64,000 nt of DNA, taken from Lichenostomus cassidix (taxonomy: Eukaryota; Chordata; Aves; Passeriformes; Meliphagidae). Each line of letters starts with the position of its first letter. The stretch's first letter is position 1. The notes under the pieces were generated by a model. That model was not told where the DNA came from, searched no databases, and saw nothing but the letters and a program-made list of their open reading frames with translations. The position numbers and the translations under genes were made by a program. Below are positions 39,201 to 50,659 of this stretch, piece by piece. The DNA lies in the NCBI GenBank assembly GCA_008360975.2, contig CM039183.1, forward strand, positions 84,356,350-84,420,349, written 5' to 3'.

Positions 39201-40099
39201 ATCATTAATACATTTTATGGTAGGGGGAACTACAAGAACCCAAATTAGGAAGCCTAGGAAGAGAAGTGAGGAAAGACAGTATGAAATAAAAATATATCCT
39301 GGAATTGCTCATAATCTGCTAACCACTTTGCTTTTCAACTTCAGAACCCAAGACTAATATTTTATAGAGTAGATTTCATAGTGCTCTTAAGATGCAGAAG
39401 TTGTAAGAATATTCACATCACACCAGTAATGTGATGTCATTGTGAGAAAGAGCTTTCATATTTGAGAAAATCTCTATTACAGGCTGTTTTTTTCTGATAA
39501 TCAACAGACAGTCCTTTAACTCTTTTGGCACAGAACTTTCATTTATTTCCCTCAATATAATAAATTATTTATAACTTATTTGCCTATTTTCAGGCTGTTT
39601 CAGTGTTCAACATAATTTCATCCATCTTTTAAAAGAAACATAATAAGGTCTAAAGATAGGGCTATGCATCTCCAGGTATGCATTCAAATATTTACAACCT
39701 AATGTCATGCAAGAGATGTTTTCTGTACATTCAGTATTTTATGGAGGAGATCACTAAAGCAATAGAAAGTAGTTTTCCACTTTGTCATCAGTGAAATTAG
39801 TTAGTAGTCTCAATCTCTATCATGATAGCACACTATTAAATAAATATTTTGTACAAAGAAGACAATAATATATTTGCTTTGCATACAGCAGAAAGCGGAA
39901 AAAGTAATTGGTATACATTATGTCAAGGAAGACTAAGGATATAAATTAAGGAAAAATTCACAACTGTAAAGGAAAGGATGTACCACAGTTTACCTGAACA
40001 GACTAAGCACACTTCCGTATTGGAGGCCTTAATAACAGTCAAGAAAAACAAAATGCTGGAATAACACAAGTATAGCTGATTTTGATAGAACATAAATTT

Positions 40100-40147
40100 G
40101 GGCTGGATGATCTCACAAATTTCTTTTCAGTTTTATAATCCTATAAC
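40100..40147 (+). mobile_element. Possible CR1 3' tail (weak)
   Basis: GGGCTGGATGATCTCACAAA followed by TTATAATCCTATAA resembles a decayed plus-strand CR1 tail. Less than 50 bp can be matched, so the call is tentative. Confidence 0.4.
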
Positions 40148-42334
40148 ACGTCCCTGAAAATTTGTGAAACCCAAACTAAAGCCTCCTATAGTTTACCCCA
40201 ACCAGAAAAGCCAAAGTTTAAGAAATGCCCTGAAATTGATCTTTTGCCTTCCTGCATTTACACACTCATGGTGTGCAATCTTCTGAGCCAAGTTATTGCA
40301 GAAAGTGTGCTTCAATCTGTGCCACAGTGCACTCAGCTGAAATCACTACAATCCAACGCTTCAAGGAACTTATTCAAATTGTAAATAGATGAAAAGAAAA
40401 ATGAGGATGACTTCACTATATAGAAACAGTCATTCACTGTCATATCCTTCTTAATATTTTTAAGCACAATGTTCCTCAAAATAGTGATTTGGTTTTAGAG
40501 AAGAGAAGATAGATTAATTACACAGAATCCTGTGCTCTTTTAGACATTAATCTCAGGCAAACTCAATATCTACACAGATGTCAGAGAAACTGCATGTGCT
40601 CTTCTATATGCGATCATGTTTACTGAAGAATCTTCAAAAGAAATAATCTCGTATGTATGGAGGTTAAAAATGTTTTTAGAAGAGGAATGTGAACAGCTCA
40701 GAGGAATGTTTCATCCTTTCTGTATCTTTTTTCTCTGCCCTCTTTTACAAGAAGACTCCCACTATGTTGTTCAAGAGATTTTTTTTACCACTTGAACCCA
40801 TTACATAATTCCTTTTTTTTAATAATCTCATCATCATCGTCATCAATACTGCCAATTCTAGCCCTTGAGCTATAACCACTAAATAGATAACAGAGAGAAA
40901 GTAGTTATACAGTTTCAGCATTTTGATCTGTGCACAGATCCAAAAAAACATTTAAATGGATATTTTGAATAGATAAGACTGCTCTCAGCAGAGAAACAAA
41001 TTACTCTAGGGATGAGGAATGAATAATCATTGAACAGATCACTTTTTTTTTTTTGTTATACTTATTGTTCTGTTTCTTGACCATGATTCTATTATTATTT
41101 TATTAAGTACTACTCTTAAATGCTCCAATTATCTGTGATTAAATCCCGTTCACATTGGCATGCTGTGTGAGAGATCTTGTTGTTGTTATTGTTGTTTCTG
41201 TTTTTAACCAGAGGGCATGTCTTCAAGATTTGTGTTATCTATGTATAATGCAACCTGACAAGAGCAAGAGTTGAGAGGAAAATGAGAATGACGACTCTGA
41301 GAGGGTTGTTTTCATTCTACAACAGACATAACATTGCTTGAGGTAAAGTCTCCCGGTTCTCCATCCTGACTGAATGGCTGAGGCTACAGGTCACAAAGGG
41401 ATGTACTACAAATGAGTTGTCTTTCATTTTTTATGCTGCATGGTCATCCTGGTAAATATGTGTCCATAAACCATAAAGCTCTGATAAATACTTCAATTTG
41501 AATGCTTATTTGATTTTGTTTCTATACAGTCATTTCCATGACACTCACTTCTGCTTCCAGGACAAGCCAAAAAGCTTTTTTCAAGGAAATTAGCATTACT
41601 GGGGAGCCCTAATTTCTGCATGGGTGTACTGCACATGGCAATAAGCAAGAGAAAAACCCTTGGTCCCTCATACACTTAATTAACCATGGTGGGGGAATAC
41701 AGCCAATGAAGTAGTGGACAAAAAAAGCAAGGGAATGATTGTAGGTGTAAGATGCTATGACCACTTCTTCTCCTGCTGCAAACCAAACTCTCCCAGTTAT
41801 TCTGCAGGCTGTGCTGCTTTCAGTTGGAATGAGGGTTCCAGCCATTCCAGTAGACTTTAAGGGAAAATTAGATTAAATCTTTCTTCATCGAGCTCTTAAA
41901 TGGCATTCTATTGTTTTACCTCTGCACATACCCTGGCGAAGTTCACCTGTGGCTGAAGTGTTGATTGGCTGGTTTGGAATATCAATGTGATCAGGGAACA
42001 CTCCGCTGCTCACTACTGCAGCAGAGACAGCAGCAGCAGCAAACATAGGAGCACATTTCATTTAACATATTAATCCTCCATAAATGTGTGTGTTCCAGAC
42101 ATGGAAAAATTATTATGGATCCTGACATGATAGTGGGGACTTTTCTTTGAATTTAACAAGTGGGATTGGTTGGCTATTAAAAACCAGATATTCAAAAGCA
42201 GAAAGGAAGAAAAGGAACTCTCCAGGTTGAAATAAGTTGTGATGTGCTTGTGTAGAAAAGCAGGTAAATGTTTTATCCTACTGTATAGCATCTCTAAGAC
42301 TGAGGTGCATGCTATATGTTGGCATGATCAAAGC

Positions 42335-42630
42335 ATCATAGAATTACTTATTAGTTATTATTTTGAATTATATAGGTTTGAAAGGACCTTTAATATCATT
42401 GAGTCCAACTGTTATCCCAGCACTGTCAAATCCACCACTAAACTATGTCCCCAAGTGCCACATCTATACGTCTTTTAAATACCTCCAGGGTTTAGCGCTT
42501 GACTATCTTTTCCAGGAAGAACTTTTCCTAATATCTAGTTGAAACCTTCCCTGGAGCAACTTGAAGTCATTTCCTCTTATCCTGTCACTTGTTACCTGAG
42601 AGGAGACCTCCTTTCAGGTAGTTGTAGACT
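42335..42630 (-). mobile_element. CR1 LINE 3' fragment
   Basis: The plus strand reads ATCATAGAATTAC at the low end, then CCAAGTGCCACATCTATACG, AATACCTCCAGGG, TTTTCCTAATATC, TTTCCTCTTATCCTGTCACT and CAGGTAGTTGTAGA, the reverse complement of a CR1 3' region. A 20-40 bp AT-rich insertion disturbs the tail. It lies in opposite orientation to the CR1 at 43582-44074, about 950 bp away. Confidence 0.9.
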
Positions 42631-43581
42631 GCCCACACCATCAAGCCAACAGTGATACCAAATTCATTAGATTTTTTTTCCTGAAGTTGTAATCTTCTCC
42701 TGTGTAAAGTGGGAAAATGTTAGTGAGGCACGAGAAAACTATTGCCTATCACAATCTCTTGATCAGTTGCTCTCTGATGAAAGAAGAGTTTGTCATCCTG
42801 CAGAGAAGACAACGGAAGTCACAAAACAGAGCTGCAGATTCTGGCCTTCCAAGGGAAGCAAGGAAAGGAAAACAGATCATTTACTGATATAACACCCCTG
42901 CCTATCAAAGGCTGTGAAGGTGAAGATGAATAGCTGGTGGATATCAGTGTAAATATAGACTGAGGAAGAACAAAAATGTTGGTTTTGAGGCCTCTGCATT
43001 CAAATCTATAAAACTAAGCCTGGCTGTTTTATTCTGCAGCTATATAAAAAGAAATGAAGCACTAAACTAGCAAAAAAAAAGGAGCAGTAAAGTTTTTAGG
43101 AGGAAGCCTTTCATTCCCCAGAGTACTGCAGTCATTTCAGTGAGGAGTACATGGACAGGCTGATACGCTGCCCTTGTAATATAATTTGGAAAAACAAAAT
43201 CATCTCTAACGAGCTGCAGCTGAGCAAATCATTATTCACCTCAGAGCTCTTTTTATCAAATTATATTTTAGCCAAGCACTTGCAAAACTGTGAATAACGC
43301 TGCTGTGGAAAAAGTTGAAACAAAATTATAGTATGAGCAGAAGCAGCAGAAATGCATTTTTATGGCTATATTATTAGTTTGGTATGTAAAGATTCACCTG
43401 CATAAGTTCCCATGTTTCTTTGTAAGTGCTAATATTTTGACATCAATGTGATAATTCATATGTAGATTTTTCCTTCCTAAATCTCAATAGTTAAGAGACA
43501 TTTTAATTTCCTAACTTTCTGATAAAAAGCAGCCCATTTTTCAGGAATGCATGTTGTATTGGGTGTTATATCACTTAAATT

Positions 43582-44074
43582 GGCACTGTGTTCAGCTCTG
43601 GGACCCCCAACATAAGAAGGACACACACCTGTTGGAGTGAGACCAGAGAACGGCTACAGAGATGATCAGAAAGATGGAGCACTACTCCTGTGAGGAATGG
43701 CTGAGAGAGCTGGGATTGTTCAGCTGGGGAGAAGGCTCCAGGAAGATCTTACAGCAGCCTTCCAGTACCTTTTAACAAGAACATGTAGTGGCAGGACAAG
43801 GGGGAATGGCTTCAAACTGAAAGAAGGTAGATTTAGATTAGATATTAGGGAGAAATTCTTCACTGTGAATGTGGTGAGGCACTGAGACAGGTTGTCGAGA
43901 GAAGTTGTGGGTGCCCCATCCCTGGAGATGTTCAAGGCCAGGTGGGATGGAGCTGTGAGGGACCTGATCTTGTGAAAGGTGTCCCTCAAAGGTGAGGAGG
44001 GACATGGCAGGGGGAATGAAACTAGATGTTTTTTATGATCCTTTCCAACCCAAACCATTCTATGATTCTATGAA
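43582..44074 (+). mobile_element. CR1 LINE 3' fragment
   Basis: A well preserved CR1 3' end of about 490 bp. It has the ACATAAGAAGGACA, AGATGATCAGAAAGATGGAGC and TGGCTGAGAGAGCTGGGATT regions, the GGATGGAGCTGTGAGGGACC region and the tail CCAAACCATTCTATGATTC. It reads on the plus strand, antisense to ADGRB3, and is 5' truncated. Being closer to the consensus than most copies here, it is probably a younger insertion. A short open frame at 43697-43885 is a remnant of the CR1 end and not a gene. Confidence 0.95.
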
Positions 44075-44390
44075 ATTACTGCCTTATTTTTATCACAGCA
44101 ACTAAGTATAGAATTTCATCATCCAGGCTAGAAAACTGTGCTTCATAGGTTTATAAAATGGGCTGCATTAGTACAGATTTTCTGATAATATTGGAGATGT
44201 CCTCCAGGAACAAAGTTTCTTGATAACAGGCTTTAGTCTTCATTATTATTTATGAGTGTAGTTCAAATCTCTTCCAAATCAGAGTGTCCAAAAGACATGT
44301 GGAGGAAAATTCCCTTTAGGCAAAAAGGCTATTTTAGTGTGTGGTAAGACAATAATACATTACTGATACTTTTTTAAGCAGATTCCTCAC

Positions 44391-44414
44391 ATATATATAT
44401 ATATATATATATAT
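44391..44414. repeat. (TA)12 dinucleotide repeat
   Basis: Twenty-four bases of uninterrupted AT alternation within the 14.8-kb intron. Probably a polymorphic microsatellite. Confidence 0.95.
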
Positions 44415-47400
44415 TGTTATTCAATAAATCCCATTGCTTAGTATGAATGCTTAACAGAGTAGAAAACAGAAATAACTTATGTATTCAAGTATTTCCTCCA
44501 TTTTCACAAAATCAGTTTCTAATACTCCATGGCAAGATTTTATGTATTAATGGTTTTCATTAAAAATGGTCAGAAAAACTTCAATATTAAATTCCTAAAA
44601 AGCTCATAAGCTGTGAAATGTAAAATCTCATTTTATTTTTTTTCATAAGCTCCCATTCAGGTCTTTAGTTTCCTGGTTTTTAGATTTCGGGCAGCTAGGG
44701 AAGCCAATGGTTTCTTGTTTCAGTTTGGGTTTTTTTGTTTTGTTTTGTTGTTTTTCTAATTTAGGTGGCTATTATCCATAGAATGGATTAAGAATATATG
44801 GAGTCTTTATGCATCTTGGAAGCTGGGTAATGTAGGATATTCCTGATTCTGGGGACTTGCTTCTTAGTCTTATTGCTTTCACTGTGCCCAATTCGACAGG
44901 CTTCAAGAGAGTATGAAAGAAAAATATCACTTTTTTTCTTGGATACCATCTGAAGTAGGTCTGCGGGCTCCTAATCACGGATTCTATTCTTGGTCCATCA
45001 GTCATGCATATCTAATCCCAGTACAAATGAATTTCTTAGTCTCAGGAAAGATTTTACCCTGTTTTTCCAAATAAAGTAGAAAAACCAAAACCAAACCTCA
45101 GAAGACACTGGTCCAAATTAGCCAAGTGCTAGGTAAAGCAGACAATCCTACATAAAATAATTAGGCAGACCATTTTCTGCTTCCAGATCAAAAGAAGATA
45201 ATGAGCAATGAGAAGCATACATCATAATATTATACAGACTACGTTTGGGTCATTAGATCATCATCTAATCTGCCTTTCTACATATAACAGTCCATTAAGC
45301 TAGCAACAGATACACTTTAAAGAGATTAAAATATGTTAGTTAGACCAAAGTAGTCCAGTTTTCAGAAAATGAAACTATATGCTAAGGGTAGGAAGAGAGA
45401 ACTGGCTTTAGCAAGGCCCATAACTTCTGCTATACCAGGAACTGATTTGGCAGAATGGTCTGAATACACAAATTACATCTATCATACAGAAGGGAAAAAT
45501 CCTCCAAATTCAGAGAATTTAATCTGGAATTACAGAAAGGAAGGAAGTTCCTCACTATTAACAAAAATCTGGGGATCAGTATGTGACTAAGAACTTTCCA
45601 GAAGGAACTGAAGAAAGGCTATCCTCTGCTACTAGATTTTATTAAACCTTATGACTTTACTTCATCTCCATCCACAATAAAAAAGACACTTGGGAGAACT
45701 TCTTGTAATCTCCTCTTTCTCAAGAACACATTTTAACAAATTGCACATCACTGGGCAAAATAATCTTAGCTGCAATGATTGGTAACAGACTCAAAACACC
45801 ATGCTTGACTAACAATATTTTCTTAATGCAAAGCTGCAGATACTGCAAAGACATTAGGATGATGCAAGAAAACCAGAACAAAATCTGGTGTATGATCTGT
45901 GATGTTTCTTTTTCTGCTCATCAAGTTATTGCTTGATCCTCTAGGTTATGATTCCAGGAGGCAAAGTATACCTATTTATCACTTTGAATTTTCCACTTAC
46001 ATTGCTTTAGGAAGAATATCGTAATTAAGGTCTTTAAATATAATTATTAGACCTAAGAAAATAATTTCCCAAAGGTTTATTTAATGGATTTGGGCATTTT
46101 TGTCCTTCAAGGTGCTCAGCGAATAAATTTTCTTATTAGTCAACCAGCTGTATAAGCTGGTCAAACAGTATTTGTTGGATTCATTTCCTGACTAATTGGT
46201 TCTGTTATTCAAAGAGATCTACTTATCATCCCTAGTTTTAAAAGGAACCTGTACTCCACAGTGTACAAGGTAAAATAACAGAAAGTACAGGCTGTACATC
46301 TGTAGCATAGCTGACATGTGTCATTCTCTTAACTGCTTTTCCTCAAACTCCTATCGTGTAGGACACGGTGTCCTTGAACGACATAAACTGAGTGCTGATC
46401 TCCACAAGACAAACCATTCCCCTCTAGTATTTCATCATGCTCAAGTGCATAGTCTTGTCAGAGGCCCTGTGGTTATTATATTTTTACCATGCCAGGGATT
46501 TTCTGAGTTGTCCTATGGAGATGTAGGAACATTAAGAAGGAAGAGTGGCAAGGCACTAACTTGGAAGACCTGAGGTATATTTCCTGCTTAATTGGTCTCA
46601 GTTCTCCATCAACAAAAAATGAAGATATAGTACAGTCTGATCTCAAGAATATATTGAAGAGACATATTAATTTAAGACTGTGAATTACTCCAAAACTGCT
46701 GCAATAGAATATTAAGTATGATATTGATGTATGTATCAAAAAGTGGTCCACAAGTCCAGACAATATAACTTAACCCATAGAAAACCTTATTTTCTTCTGA
46801 GGTCCCATAACCTGTGTCTGAAATGCCAGGGCATGCAGTAGAGGCAGTAAGTCTGCCTGGCACATACTGTAAGTGATTGGAAAAAAGCTATGTTATTCAT
46901 GGTGCTGGGGGTTATGAGCAAAGTATACTATCTTTAGCACTATGGGTATCTTTTTAGCTTTAATGACTCTCCATCTATACACATAGACTTTCAAAAGGAT
47001 TTTGAGATTAAAAGATGGTGAAATTTTACCATGATTTACAGAGCTACTATGTTGGTCTCAATACAAGTCTTGAGTTAAGTTGAAGAACATACACCACTAG
47101 CTGGGTTTCCGTTACTTTAATACTGCTTATTAGGGGTTGAAATTTGTCCCATGTCACTTCCAGGTGAACAGTAGAGAAAATTGTAAAAATACAAGAAGCT
47201 TTGTGCATGAGGCAGTGAACCTACTGTAGTTGCACACAGTAAGGAAACAGTCTTCAGGGCTCAATCACCTGTGATTATGTGGTAAAATTCTACACTATTT
47301 ATAGCAAAGAACTGTGGTTTCCTCATGTTAAACTCTCTATCCCTCCTCTGTCCTAGAAAATCATGCTTTTATTGCCTGCTGACAATAGCCCCTCTGCTAT

Positions 47401-48104
47401 GCTATCCTCTAAAGGATGGGGGGCATTGTCTGGGAGTGTGGTCACTGCTATGGTCTGAAGTGATGTCAGGGAGCATCTAAGAGATATACAGATAAACAGT
47501 GCAGAGGACTACAAGGATGGCTTCTAAGCTTATTTGCTAGTATAACTATAAGCTTCCAGTTCAGCACTTGTGTAGCCAGTTAGCAGGGTCTGTGGACAAG
47601 GAAGTATTCTCTGGCTCCCATCATATTAAACACGTTTCTTAAGATAGTATTTTCTTAGGCACAGCATCATGTGAATTCTACTACATGATTTCCTGTTCTA
47701 GATCATATATGGCTTGTTTGGAGGGCAAAAAGACAGGCACTTGTCTGTACAGAATACATGCTTTAATATATTAAATAATGTATTTATATATATCAACAGC
47801 TTTATATCAACTTCAGGAACTTTTTTTTTTTAATATGTATTTACTTTTTTATATTGCAGATAATAAATGAAAGGGATTCAGCTCAGACTCAGATTTTATG
47901 GGAACAATTCACAGAATTGAGTGATACCCCCCTCTATTCCTGGTCTGGGTTGGTAAAATAACTTTATTGGCAAGTTAAGAACACTGAGACATCTCATAAA
48001 TGCTTTCATAAGCACACATATTTATTATAGCAACACCGTCTGTCAGCAGCTTCCTTACAAAGCCCTATTTTCAGGGATTTATGGAACTGACATATGTATC
48101 GTGG

Positions 48105-48172
48105 GGGGACAAGCCTACGTTTGAAGGGCGATGACCTTATAGGTCCTTACCTCTATTTTCTCTGATTCTTTA
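48105..48172 (+). mobile_element. Possible CR1 3' tail (weak)
   Basis: The order of words matches a CR1 3' end on the plus strand: GATGACCTTATAGGTCCTTA, then TTCTCTGATTCTT. The copy is short and decayed, and no upstream CR1 body can be recognised, so a chance resemblance is possible. Confidence 0.4.
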
Positions 48173-49886
48173 AATATGCTGCGTTGTTCACTTTGAGAAG
48201 CAGAAAGATGTAAGACAGACCACTTTTCTTTGTGAACAGCTCCCAAGTGTAAAAGAAGTCACTTTTCTTCCTTAATTTGTGTGCATATGAAATAGACTTA
48301 AATTTTATACAGCAATAAGGTATGTTTAGGTGCTTGTGTAATTTTAAAGAAGCTTTACCTATTTTTAAATGTTCTTTGGCAGAAAGAATATTTCACAGTG
48401 TCATTTACTCATAATTAATATTTCCAGAAAGGAAATATAGAAAAAAGGACAAATCTGCTCTTGGTGAGAAATGTCTTCTTTTGTTCAACTAGTCAGACAT
48501 GAGGCTCTTGAAAAAATCACCAGTGACTACCAAAGCTAGCCAAGTAAGTCAAACCACTGAATAGCATGAAACAGCACTTCACACTGAGTTGCAAACTAGC
48601 ATAGACATAACATATGCAGCTGTTGCAAAAGAATAAAATACTAAAATTATTTAATGCAAAACTATTACAGGCAATTAAATGTGTTTTCTGAGCATGAACA
48701 CTAAAGGGAGAGACAAATATGCAGGCAGCTATGTAAAATAGAAAAGTTTCTGTGTAGTGGGGTAAATTCCTTTGACAATCTATTCTGTCCTATTTTAAAA
48801 ATAATTCTTGCTTTGGCCTACTCCGAAACTGAATCCCAGGCCTCAAATAAATTGGATCTAGTGAAACACAAATGTGGCTCAAAGGAATTAATCAAAATCT
48901 CCTCTAAGTAGCAATCCAGATTTGAGGAATGACAGCCAGGCTACTGGTTTTCAAGCAACCAAAGAATGATAAATATGTTACAGAACTGTTGCACTTGGTT
49001 GAGAGGCTGGGAAGTTATGAAGCACAGCGCTGTACTAGTGTGCCTCTGCTGAATGATAAATGGAGTAGTGGCCTTTGGAAAAGGATGCAGAGTAATAACA
49101 ATGTTAGTATGATATATCATGCAGGCAAAAACCATTGTCCATGAGAATCTTCAAAGGTTCACTTCCCGCTAAAGTATTAACGAGGCTGTATGCTTCAGCT
49201 AGGGGCATAGAGGGTAATCAATATACCTAACATATACTATGGTAGCATATTTATAAAGCACTATATATAATGTATTACATCTATCCATATAAACACATTT
49301 AGGCAGTACATAAATGTACAATGACTATGCTTTGCAAAGAAACTTTCTGCTAGCCTTTAAAAAAAAAAAAATTCCTTCATCTAGATTTACTTTACCTTTT
49401 CCAAGACACTGCAATAGCTTTACCCTATAATCATTTCCTATTGTTACATTTGAAGGTGAAGTTCTAAGCTTCATAGCAAAAAGAAATATAATTCCTGGCT
49501 TCCTACTCTGCAATTAAAGAATTCACGGTATTATGAAATTCTCAGGAAGTCACTCTTCCAGTAAATCTCATTTATTCACACCTCATTTTCTAATAAACAA
49601 AAATATGTCTTACCTCTGACCCCTATAAAAATTTTACAGAGTGGACATGAAAGAAGGGAATCTGATTCATTTTTCCACCTCTAAAATAAGACAAGGCTGA
49701 TTTCACAAACACCAGCATCATGGAAGATCAAAATAATATCCATTAATATAAATTATTCTTTCTCATATCTATTTTCCTCCTGGCATTGCTTATCAGAAAG
49801 CTAAGAGTAAATAAGTAAGTTTCTTTGCACACCAATGACTGGTAATGAATAAACAGAGCAAGTACTAAAGCTGACTTTGCACCTAC

Positions 49887-49993
49887 TGAATGCTGCAAGT
49901 GTCTGTACTCGTTTGATATGCATCTAGCAAAGCTTGGATGTTCCCAAAAGGCCACTCCATGAACACTGAGAGAGCAGCGTCTGCTAGTGGTGC
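49887..49993 (-). CDS. ADGRB3: ADGRB3 exon: hormone-receptor motif, second half
   Basis: A 107-bp exon that enters in phase 1 and leaves in phase 0. It begins [20 protein letters not shown] and ends RHLQHS. It carries the RRC, FW and ARC features that complete the hormone-receptor motif. The acceptor AG is at 49994-49995. The donor after TCA is GTAGGT, 49881-49886. The change to phase 0 fits the next exon, whose first codon is ATT. The domain is extracellular and precedes the GAIN domain; in this receptor class its ligand is not settled. No stop or frameshift is visible. Confidence 0.93.
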
Positions 49994-50557
49994 CTGAAAG
50001 ACACAAAGAAGACCGAAAATATTTATTTAAGTGAGAGCAACTGGAAAGAATGAACCTTATTTAATCTATACTCCATGCTATTTTAAAGGCACACACAGAA
50101 ACAATTTCATGCAATGATCACCAGCATATAGAGAGTGGTATAAGATTCTGAAACACATTTTAATGTTTACTTGATTGGTTTTTAGCAGTGTTTTCTTAAT
50201 TAAAAAGATTTTTATGTTTTCCCTCATTTTCATCACTTTGCCTGATAGATCCAGTCAAATTGATTTCTTGTCAGCTTTTCCTCCCTGGCTATAATGCTCA
50301 CATGTATGTATATACATATGTATGTATGTACACAGATACATATATACCACAGGCCCGTGTGTATACGTAAGCTGTAGGAGACAATATATGTACATGTGTA
50401 TATATGCATGCACAGGCATAAGTAAATATGTGAGATTTTTATAGACATAATCACATATATGCATATTTATATAAGTCTAGTAATAATTTATCTAGGACAC
50501 AAGGCAAAATATTTCTTCCCTTTTTTCTCATCATAAAATTTCAAAGTAGTACTCTAC
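49994..50557 (-). other. ADGRB3: Intron inside the hormone-receptor motif (564 bp)
   Basis: The shortest intron in the window. It contains a cluster of alternating pyrimidine-purine runs between 50299 and 50414, listed separately. The remainder is plain AT-rich sequence. The acceptor is TTTCAG at 49994-49999. Confidence 0.85.
50299..50414. repeat. Cluster of alternating TG/TA tracts
   Basis: Perfect pyrimidine-purine alternation runs over 50299-50334 (36 bp), about 50355-50369 (15 bp) and 50385-50414 (30 bp). The units are mixed ATGT, ATAC and GCAC rather than one clean microsatellite. The cluster fills the middle of the short intron between the two hormone-receptor exons. It could be a decayed (TATG)n microsatellite and has potential to form Z-DNA or hairpins. 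Confidence 0.8.
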
Positions 50558-50659
50558 CTGTGGCATTGAGAGGACATCGATTGAATGCCATGTCCCCAGC
50601 TGGGGTCCTTTTCCATACCATTGACATCAAATAGTCTTCAGGGCATATTTCATAAGGTG
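50558..50659 (-). CDS. ADGRB3: ADGRB3 exon: hormone-receptor motif, first half
   Basis: A 102-bp, phase 1-1 exon. It begins [20 protein letters not shown] and ends RCPLNAT plus the first base of a glycine codon. It supplies the first cysteines and the tryptophan of the hormone-receptor motif (HRM), the small disulfide-rich module that sits between TSRs and GAIN domain in the ADGRB receptors. NAT near the end is an N-glycosylation sequon. The acceptor is at 50660-50661. The donor (50552-50557) reads CAG|GTAGAG, with A instead of G at intron position +5, so it looks weak. It is nevertheless the only GT that keeps the frame into the next exon. The downstream intron is only 564 bp. Confidence 0.93.

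Larger units (their letters stand above)
35125..49886 (-). other. ADGRB3: Intron between hormone-receptor motif and GAIN domain (14,762 bp)
   Basis: The largest complete intron in the window. It holds at least four CR1 fragments (35992-36080, 36198-36250, 42335-42630, 43582-44074) and two doubtful ones (40100-40147, 48105-48172). It also holds a (TA)12 run and a TTTTG-rich stretch at 44728-44756. The sequence between them is AT-rich and I recognise nothing else in it. Open frames of 60-100 codons on either strand have no family features. Confidence 0.8.
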
